The notes under the pieces are model-generated. The model saw only the letters and a list, made by a program, of their open reading frames with translations. It was not told the origin of the DNA and searched no databases. The position numbers were made by a program, and so were the translations under genes. Shown here piece by piece: positions 58,586 to 64,000 of a DNA stretch of 64,000 bases (the first letter of the stretch is position 1; every line of letters starts with the position of its first letter). The DNA is from Pseudomonadota bacterium (GTDB taxonomy: Bacteria; Pseudomonadota; Gammaproteobacteria; Steroidobacterales; Steroidobacteraceae), in NCBI GenBank assembly GCA_018241505.1, contig JAFEDS010000012.1, positions 62,001-126,000 of the forward strand, given 5' to 3'.

Positions 58586-60199
58586 TCACGGCCCGGTGCC
58601 GGGCGGCGGTGCCTCGTGCGTGGTGAGGGGCTCGAGCACTGATTTTAACGTCTTCCAGCGGTCGCGGACCTTGCGATAAGCACGGGGATGCCGTTTGCGG
58701 GCTTTCGCCGCCCGTTCCGCATAATGGGCCGCGAACTGCCCCATGAGAAACAGGGTTTGCGGCGGCAGCTTCTTGTGGGACTCGGCCGCGAGGGTCCGCA
58801 GCCGCCGGCCGGCCACGTCGGCGTCCTGTTGCGTGCCGAGCCGCTCCTGCCAGCGGCGCAGCGCTTTCACCATGGTCTGCGCGGATTTGCCGAATATGAC
58901 TGCGACCGGCTCGAGCGCGTAGCGTAGTTTTTTCACGCGGCCGCGGACCTCGTGATAGTCCTCCATGGACGAGCTCGGCGTGAGGCGGTCAGCCCCTTTT
59001 CGCACCTTGCGGTAGCGTGACCGGATCAGCTCGGACAACGCGCCGGGCGGGGAGACCGGTCCGGTGAGGGGCGTTGCAGGCTGCGCCAATGCCACAGTCA
59101 GCTTGTCGAAATCCTTCCGCACCGCGGCCGAATCGAGGATCACCAACATTTTGTCGCGGGCACGAACGCGATCGGCGCCCAGGTGCTCGCGCAGAGGAAG
59201 CAGCTTCGCCCGGTCGCTGTCCGATAAGGTGCGGCCGTATTCATCCAACTCGAGCAGGGCCACATCCAGGTCACGCGCGTGACCCAACGCACGCATCACC
59301 TTCTTCAAGGTGGGTCGGAAGCGGACGATCGCAGCCGGTAGGAAGGCCTCAAACTGCCGCAGGATCGAATCCAGCCGCCGTCCGGCCACGCGCAGGTCGT
59401 GAAGAGCTTCCGGATCGTCGCCCAAGCGCGCCGCCGGCTCATGTTGATGCCACGCGGACAGGTAGCGCCGCAGGTTGGCGAGTGCCACTTCCTCCACCCG
59501 CATCGATGGATCGACGGCGGTCGGCTGGAAATCCGGAGGCGTGGGCACGAGGCCCACAGACTTCAGCCCCTGTGAATACTTCGAGTCCGATGCTGCCTGG
59601 AGCGAGCAGCGGCTGCGGAGTGTATCGACGAGTGTTTGCAAAGGCGCATGCGCGTCGCCTTTTGCCTCGACTTCCACGCGTTGCATGCTCGTCTGAGGTG
59701 GGCCCTGCGGGCTCGAGATCACTGTGTCGTCGAGAGCGATCTCGCCAAGCGGTTGCTCGTTACCGGCTGCATGCACGGCGTAGCGCTGCCGCGACGTACG
59801 AACTTCAAACAGCGGTTGTAATGTGTGCGCACCACTGACAGCCTGGACGCGGGTTCCAACGGGCCCGTTGGATTGCCCGTTCCACTCGCGTGCGTTGCTC
59901 TCGATCGCCTCACTCAACTCACGCCGATCGGCCTTGGCATCCTGACTGGGGTGGAGCGACTTGAGTGTCGCTTCCGATCTACCGTCCTCCGACCGCACGC
60001 GCAGCGCGAATCCGGCGCGAAAAATCCGCCAGTCATCGGTGTCGAAATAGGTGTCGAAGATCTGGAGTGTTGCTCGAGGCGCGAGCACGAGGCCATCAAT
60101 GGCGGGCTGCTCGTCGAGCCAGCGACGCACGGAGGCCAGGTCGCTTGCAGCAAGCTGCCACTCCACCTCGCGGCCGTCGTTGTGAGTGGCAGAAGACAT
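58586..60199 (-). CDS. CYTH-CHAD domain protein
   Basis: Protein of 537 residues. The N-terminal CYTH domain (8-215, triphosphate tunnel fold) opens EVEWQL, where the usual E-x-E-x-K has Gln at the Lys position. The C-terminal CHAD domain (235-530) shows HDLRVAGRRLDSILRQFE and repeated basic helices (RGRVKKLRYALEPV) that bind polyphosphate. Activity on triphosphates may be weakened by the Gln. Transcribed with sixA. Confidence 0.92.
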   Translation of the reverse strand: MSSATHNDGREVEWQLAASDLASVRRWLDEQPAIDGLVLAPRATLQIFDTYFDTDDWRIFRAGFALRVRSEDGRSEATLKSLHPSQDAKADRRELSEAIESNAREWNGQSNGPVGTRVQAVSGAHTLQPLFEVRTSRQRYAVHAAGNEQPLGEIALDDTVISSPQGPPQTSMQRVEVEAKGDAHAPLQTLVDTLRSRCSLQAASDSKYSQGLKSVGLVPTPPDFQPTAVDPSMRVEEVALANLRRYLSAWHQHEPAARLGDDPEALHDLRVAGRRLDSILRQFEAFLPAAIVRFRPTLKKVMRALGHARDLDVALLELDEYGRTLSDSDRAKLLPLREHLGADRVRARDKMLVILDSAAVRKDFDKLTVALAQPATPLTGPVSPPGALSELIRSRYRKVRKGADRLTPSSSMEDYHEVRGRVKKLRYALEPVAVIFGKSAQTMVKALRRWQERLGTQQDADVAGRRLRTLAAESHKKLPPQTLFLMGQFAAHYAERAAKARKRHPRAYRKVRDRWKTLKSVLEPLTTHEAPPPGTGP

Positions 60200-60211
60200 T
60201 TGTATTGCAGT

Positions 60212-60448
60212 CTAAGGCATCGCCGCACCCTGGGTCACGGCGGCCAGCAGGGTTCGCATGGCGCTGGCGGGTGTGTCGCCTGGTTGCTGAATGCCATGAC
60301 GTTCAGTGATCCACAGCGGATCGTTGTGGCTCAGCCACGACTGGCCGCCCGCATCCTCCCAGGCAAGCACTTTCAGCGGCAGATCGATGCCAATTGTCTG
60401 CGATGCCTGCATGAGAGGCGTGCCTCCCTGCGCATTCCCACTCCTGAA
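60212..60448 (-). pseudogene. DUF302 remnant (C-terminal half)
   Basis: Reading GTPLMQASQTIGIDLPLKVL, then AWEDAGGQSWLSHNDP, this is the C-terminal half of a DUF302 protein. The conserved GNAQGGTPLM that should begin the half is preceded directly by the stop codon of the pirin gene, and no start codon or N-terminal half is found. ATG 60412 could start only 66 residues. I regard it as a deletion remnant, since its reading also lacks a ribosome binding site. Confidence 0.65.
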
Positions 60449-60449
60449 G

Positions 60450-61151
60450 CTATTGGGGCAGATCGAAGACGAGCACTTCGGCCTGTTTACCGTCTTTCAA
60501 CGACAGCGCTTCGGCCGCGCGGAGCGTCACGGCGTCGCCGCCGTTCAGTACGGATCCGTTTGCGGTCACGGTTCCGCGCGCCACGTGTACATAAATAGTG
60601 CGACCAGGTTTGACGGGTAGCGCCGCGCTCTCGGTCCCATCAAACAAGCCCGCGTACACACGCGCGTCCTGATGAATGAGGACGGACCCTTCAGCCTGAT
60701 CCGGAGACGCGATGATACGCAGTCGACCGCGCTTCTCTTGTACGGAAAACATCTTCTCCTCGTAGCTCGGCTCAATACCCTGCACCTGGGGTTGTATCCA
60801 GATCTGCAGGAAGTGCACCGGCTGGCTGCTGGACGGATTGAACTCGCTGTGCCGGACACCCGTGCCAGCGCTCATTCGCTGCACGTCCCCCGGGCGAATG
60901 GTCGAGCCGTTGCCCATCGAGTCTTTATGAGCGAGCTCGCCATCGAGCACATAGCTGATGATTTCCATGTCACGGTGACCGTGGGTTCCAAAACCCTGGC
61001 CGGCCGCGACGCGATCTTCATTGATGACCCGCAACGGCCCGATCTGCACGTGCTCGGGATCGAAGTAGTCCGCAAAGGAGAAGGTGTGGAATGACTTCAG
61101 CCACCCGTGGTCGGCAAAGCCCCGTTCATTGCTGCGCCTGATTTCGTTCAT
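60450..61151 (-). CDS. Pirin-family bicupin
   Basis: Pirin of 233 residues. The metal ligands lie in FGTHGHRDMEI (His57, His59) and GVRHSEFN (His101, Glu103), and the second cupin repeat lacks them, as usual. Members such as YhaK show quercetin 2,3-dioxygenase activity; the in vivo role is unknown. AGGAGG precedes the ATG by six bases. It is divergent from a LysR gene with a T-N11-A site in between. Confidence 0.93.
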   Translation of the reverse strand: MNEIRRSNERGFADHGWLKSFHTFSFADYFDPEHVQIGPLRVINEDRVAAGQGFGTHGHRDMEIISYVLDGELAHKDSMGNGSTIRPGDVQRMSAGTGVRHSEFNPSSSQPVHFLQIWIQPQVQGIEPSYEEKMFSVQEKRGRLRIIASPDQAEGSVLIHQDARVYAGLFDGTESAALPVKPGRTIYVHVARGTVTANGSVLNGGDAVTLRAAEALSLKDGKQAEVLVFDLPQ

Positions 61152-61186
61152 GGGAACCTCCTGAATGCGGGCTACGATAAGGTCGA

Positions 61187-61199
61187 TTTATTAGATAAA
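61187..61199. promoter_or_regulatory. LysR-type T-N11-A operator
   Basis: TTTAT-TAG-ATAAA is a perfect inverted repeat in an AT-rich spacer between the pirin and LysR genes. It fits the T-N11-A LysR rule and likely controls the divergent pirin gene. Confidence 0.5.
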
Positions 61200-61243
61200 A
61201 AAGCGCAATATTCGGCTCATAATGATCGAGAAAATGGATTAAT

Positions 61244-62155
61244 TTGGCGCTACCCCGCACGTCCGTTGAGCAATGGGCCGTGCTGGCGGCGGTGGTCGAC
61301 GAAGGCGGCTTTGCTCAGGCGGCCGCGACCCTGAATCGAAGTCAGTCAGCCGTGAGCTATGCAGTAGCGCGCCTGCAGGAGTCTCTCAATGTGCCGTTGC
61401 TGGCGATCGAAGGTCGGAAGGCCGTCCTTACAGCGCATGGCTCGGTACTTCTCAAACGCTCGCGTTCCGTCGTGGGCGATCTGGCGAATCTGGAAAAGCT
61501 CGCGCAGACGCTGCGGCAGGGTTGGGAGCCCGAGTTGCGCCTCGTGGTTGACGCCGCCTTCCCGCGTGAGCACCTGCTGAAGATAGTCGCGGAGCTGCAG
61601 CACCTTTGTCCGAACACCCAGATGCAGTTGTCAGATGCCGTGCTGTCGGGGGCGGAAGAGGCGATCACCGACGGTACGGCTGATGTGGTCGTCACGACGC
61701 GGGTGCCTTCCGGACACCTGGGGGATTGGCTGCTCGATGTCACGTTTGTTGCCGTTGCGAAATCAACGCATCCGCTCTTCGCGACGGGTCATTCACTGAC
61801 GGCGGAAGATCTCGCTCGCCATGTTCAGGTAGTCGTGCGCGATTCGGGGGTCAGGCATCCGCGCGACGAAGGCTGGCTGGGCGCGGATCTTCGCTGCACG
61901 GTCGGTAGTACGGAAGCATCGCTCGCAACAGTCGAAGCCGGCCTGGCATACGCCTGGCTTCCCGAGCATCTGATCCGCGGCTCACTGCAACGAGGAGTCA
62001 TCAAACCACTGCCACTGGTCGCGGGCGCATCCAGAAACGCACCTCTGTACCTGGTGTTGGTCAACCCCGATCTGGCCGGCCCGGCGGCGCGGGCAGCCAT
62101 CGAAGCGTTCCAACGGCATCGACCGCTGGATCAGCTCGAGCGGGCGGCTCCGTAG
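61244..62155 (+). CDS. LysR-family transcriptional regulator
   Basis: LysR protein of 303 residues beginning at TTG 61244, the only in-frame start in the right place. The helix-turn-helix spans 6-65 (VLAAVVDEGGFAQAAATLNRSQSAVSYAVARLQ) and the effector domain follows from 92. LysR genes next to pirin usually regulate it. The 3' end overlaps the convergent PilZ gene by 25 bases. Confidence 0.9.
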   Translation: MALPRTSVEQWAVLAAVVDEGGFAQAAATLNRSQSAVSYAVARLQESLNVPLLAIEGRKAVLTAHGSVLLKRSRSVVGDLANLEKLAQTLRQGWEPELRLVVDAAFPREHLLKIVAELQHLCPNTQMQLSDAVLSGAEEAITDGTADVVVTTRVPSGHLGDWLLDVTFVAVAKSTHPLFATGHSLTAEDLARHVQVVVRDSGVRHPRDEGWLGADLRCTVGSTEASLATVEAGLAYAWLPEHLIRGSLQRGVIKPLPLVAGASRNAPLYLVLVNPDLAGPAARAAIEAFQRHRPLDQLERAAP

Positions 62156-62415
62156 CTTTCCATCATGAGACCGGTGCCACCCTTGGACACATGAGCGACC
62201 ACGGCTGTGCGGCGGTGGAGCTTGGTGACGGTTCCCAGGTTGATGGCAAAGGCCAGTATCACCTGCTGGCCCTTGCGCAGGCCGAGGTTGGTGGTTTCAA
62301 TGAACACGCCCGTGGCGCTCAGATTGACGGCCTTGCACAGCTTTCTGCGGCCACCCGGGATGGTGATGTAGACAACGGTTCTTGCACGGTGCCTCGTGTG
62401 CAGGCGGCGTTCCAC
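62131..62415 (-). CDS. Single-domain PilZ c-di-GMP receptor
   Basis: PilZ protein of 94 residues. The R-x-x-x-R signature region is in MERRLHTRHRARTVVY, and N-L-S-A-T-G (31-36) matches the (D/N)-x-S-x-x-G motif that binds the second guanine. It lies between a LysR gene and the minor-pilin operon, so it could connect c-di-GMP to pilus function or serve the polymer operon. Start ATG 62415. Confidence 0.85.
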   Translation of the reverse strand: MERRLHTRHRARTVVYITIPGGRRKLCKAVNLSATGVFIETTNLGLRKGQQVILAFAINLGTVTKLHRRTAVVAHVSKGGTGLMMESYGAARSS

Positions 62416-62703
62416 TTAAATGAGCCTCGCGTCTTTCTAGTAGTTGTGCGTCGCGACCGGAGCCATTATGCCGTTCCCCGGCCCTGCACCATGCACGCTT
62501 CAACTTAATTACCCAAAGGATTTTGTGCCGCCCGTGCCCGGCGGGCAAGAGGCTGATGCAGCGCCCCCCCATCTTCGCCGCTCCTCATTAAGTGAACCCC
62601 GGGGTGTGATGCGCTTCACACCGCCGCACCGCTGATCGGCGGCGGACAACCATTGGTCGGGACGTGGGGCGCGGCTTGCGGCGCCTCGGCAGACTGCGCC
62701 TCC
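62416..62703. other. 288-base region between pilZ and the pilin operon
   Basis: Divergent promoter region for the PilZ gene and the pilin operon. It is GC-rich toward its end. I saw no clear -35/-10 pair, hairpin or additional ORF with a ribosome binding site. Confidence 0.5.
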
Positions 62704-63237
62704 ATGAGAAAGACCCAACATGGCTTTACGCTGCCCGAGCTGCTGACCGCGATGGCCATCATCGCGATCCTGGCGGGCATTGCCGTTCCGACCATGCGGC
62801 AGTTCGCCGGCAACAGCCGGACGACCGCAGCGAACAACAGCCTCGTGTCCGCCCTGGCCACCGCGCGTAGCGAGGCGCTACGGCGCAGTAGCACCGTGAC
62901 AATCTGCGCTTCGACCGACTCGGCGACCTGTGTCGCTTCCGGCGGGACGTCGACCGACTGGAGCACCGGCTGGATCGTGTTCATGGATGTCAATGCCAAC
63001 GGTGCGTTCGATGCCGCCTCGGACCAACTGTTGCAGGCGTGGAGCGCTCCGGGCGGCAACGTGAAGGTGTCGGCTGACAGCAACCTTTTGACCTACGACC
63101 CCCGGGGCCTGCTGTTCACTCCGGGGACCAAGGTCACCTTCAACACCCTGGTGAACGGCTGCCGCGGCCTGAACCAGACACAAGTCGTCGTGACGCTCGG
63201 CGGCTCACCACAGAACACACACATCGCCTGCCCGTAG
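62704..63237 (+). CDS. fimT: GspH/FimT-family minor pseudopilin
   Basis: Type IV prepilin of 177 residues. The short basic leader MRKTQHG is cleaved before FTLPELLTAMAIIAILAGIAVP, the hydrophobic helix with Glu at position +5 of the mature protein. The GspH/FimT C-terminal domain follows (SALATARSEALRRSSTVTIC ... WIVFMDVNANGAFD). It initiates pilus assembly with the PilV and PilW proteins downstream. Start chosen at ATG 62704; the frame is open to 62653. Confidence 0.9.
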   Translation: MRKTQHGFTLPELLTAMAIIAILAGIAVPTMRQFAGNSRTTAANNSLVSALATARSEALRRSSTVTICASTDSATCVASGGTSTDWSTGWIVFMDVNANGAFDAASDQLLQAWSAPGGNVKVSADSNLLTYDPRGLLFTPGTKVTFNTLVNGCRGLNQTQVVVTLGGSPQNTHIACP

Positions 63238-63263
63238 CACCGCCAGGATCGAGGAATCCACTC

Positions 63264-63734
63264 GTGACACGACATCGCGTTCAACGCTCCGCTGCCAGGG
63301 GCTTCACACTGATCGAGGCGCTGGTTGCGCTCGTCGTCCTGTCCATCGGTTTGCTGGGTGTCGCCGGCATGCAGATCGCCGGTCTGCGCGCCAACATGAG
63401 TGCGGCATCGCGGACGCAGGCGTCGTACCTCGCGGCTGACATTGTGGATCGGATGCGCGCCAACAATACAAATGCGCGCAGTGGCAGCTACAACGTCGGA
63501 ATGGGTGCAACACTTACCGGCACGAGCACGGCTCAGACCGATGTGCAGACGTGGGTTACCGAGCTGGCTACGCTTCCTTCGGGTCAGGGCTCCATCACGG
63601 TCGATCCCACAACCAACATCGCGACTGTCGTGATTCAGTGGGTCGACAGCCGGGGCGGGGACTCGAGCGCCTGCACGGGAGTCAACCTGGACTCGTGCTC
63701 GCCAATCTCCTTCACGACGGTGACTCAACTATGA
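63264..63734 (+). CDS. pilV: Minor pilin PilV
   Basis: Prepilin of 156 residues starting at GTG 63264 with GAGGAA eight bases upstream. Leader MTRHRVQRSAARG, then FTLIEALVALVVLSIGLLGVAGMQ, the typical PilV helix, and the LAADIVDRMRANN segment conserved in PilV. Its stop overlaps the PilW start (ATGA). Confidence 0.93.
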   Translation: MTRHRVQRSAARGFTLIEALVALVVLSIGLLGVAGMQIAGLRANMSAASRTQASYLAADIVDRMRANNTNARSGSYNVGMGATLTGTSTAQTDVQTWVTELATLPSGQGSITVDPTTNIATVVIQWVDSRGGDSSACTGVNLDSCSPISFTTVTQL

Positions 63735-64000
63735 AACTCCGTAGCTGGCAGGCAGGCCCATGCGGAACCATGGGCGGGTTCAGTCTCGTCGAGCTCATGG
63801 TGGCCCTGACGCTCAGTCTCATTCTAACAGTCGGGGCGCTGTCGATTCTTTACAGCACGAAGCTCACCTCGGCCGAGAATGAGCGCATCTCCCGGGTCCA
63901 GGAAGCCGGCCGTACCGCTTTTGAGCTGATCATCCAGGATACCCGTGCCGCGGGCTACACCGGTTGCGCACATCCCCTGATCGATAAGGCCATCAATCCG
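63731..64000 (+). CDS. pilW: Minor pilin PilW (3' end beyond window)
   Basis: The first 90 residues are visible. A prepilin leader ends at GG and is followed by FSLVELMVALTLSLILTVGAL; the DTRAAGYTGC segment is typical of PilW. It overlaps PilV by four bases. PilX, PilY1 and PilE are expected further downstream. Confidence 0.92.
   Translation, partial: MKLRSWQAGPCGTMGGFSLVELMVALTLSLILTVGALSILYSTKLTSAENERISRVQEAGRTAFELIIQDTRAAGYTGCAHPLIDKAINP

Noticed and set aside
1-64000. tRNA, rRNA, insertion sequences, prophage or integrase attachment sites
   Set aside because: No cloverleaf with a GTTCGA loop in intergenic DNA, no transposase or integrase motif, no long terminal inverted or direct repeats seen by eye.

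Overview
This is a GC-rich chromosomal window with dense gene packing, many 1-4 base overlaps (ATGA, GTGA, TGATG) and no tRNA, rRNA, insertion sequence, prophage or CRISPR array that I could find. RlmE, UPF0270/YheU, SixA, RhtA-like EamA and a GspH/FimT-PilV-PilW minor pilin set point to a Gammaproteobacterium. The style of the genes (MocR, OPT, M20 peptidases, MttB, PhyH, degenerate M48 proteins) would fit a soil or water lineage such as Steroidobacterales or Nevskiales. That placement is inference; no marker gene here settles it.

Layout. 1-13.8 kb: MOSC fragment, a short NhaA, a PLP-dependent lyase, a radical SAM protein of the spore-photoproduct-lyase type, a redoxin-cupin pair, MocR, LysR, a methyltransferase, an orphan cytosine-5 DNA methyltransferase, an autoregulated ArsR-SRPBCC-DUF1801 operon, a cupin, an OPT transporter and an overlooked 47-residue membrane peptide gene whose ribosome binding site sits in the loop of a perfect 12-bp stem. 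13.9-26.7 kb: a GT-C membrane glycosyltransferase, an MBL-fold hydrolase, OsmC-AraC, a methyltransferase, two M20 peptidases flanking two envelope proteins that share an unusual short Cys-containing domain, a GC-rich 19-base tandem repeat, and a phosphoribosyltransferase. 26.7-33.1 kb: metabolic genes (MttB-like methyltransferase, TonB-like protein, PhyH oxygenase, beta-hydroxyacid dehydrogenase, enolase-superfamily dehydratase), with a broken AcoR-like remnant. 33.5-42.5 kb: flippase, an EEP-family/SpoU/FAD operon, RlmE, an MFS-TetR divergent pair with two operators, and an M48 peptidase.

42.6-52.5 kb is the most distinctive locus. It is one seven-gene operon behind a sigma-54-like promoter: B12-type radical SAM enzyme, processive-type GT2 glycosyltransferase with membrane helices, SAM methyltransferase, periplasmic parallel beta-helix protein, a six-helix membrane protein resembling the RegB/PrrB quinone sensor but without a kinase, an outer-membrane beta-barrel candidate, and a GGDEF/EAL protein with a degenerate GGDQF site and an intact EALLRW site. 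I read it as a c-di-GMP-linked and possibly redox-linked pathway that makes, modifies and exports a cell-surface polymer. It does not match the Bcs, Pel, Psl, Pga or alginate gene sets that I know.

52.5-64 kb: an ABC-2 transporter coupled to an M48-family protein that has lost its zinc ligands, YheU, EamA, rhomboid protease, a small protein, SixA, CYTH-CHAD, a DUF302 remnant, pirin with a divergent LysR, a PilZ protein, and the start of a minor pilin operon that runs off the window end.
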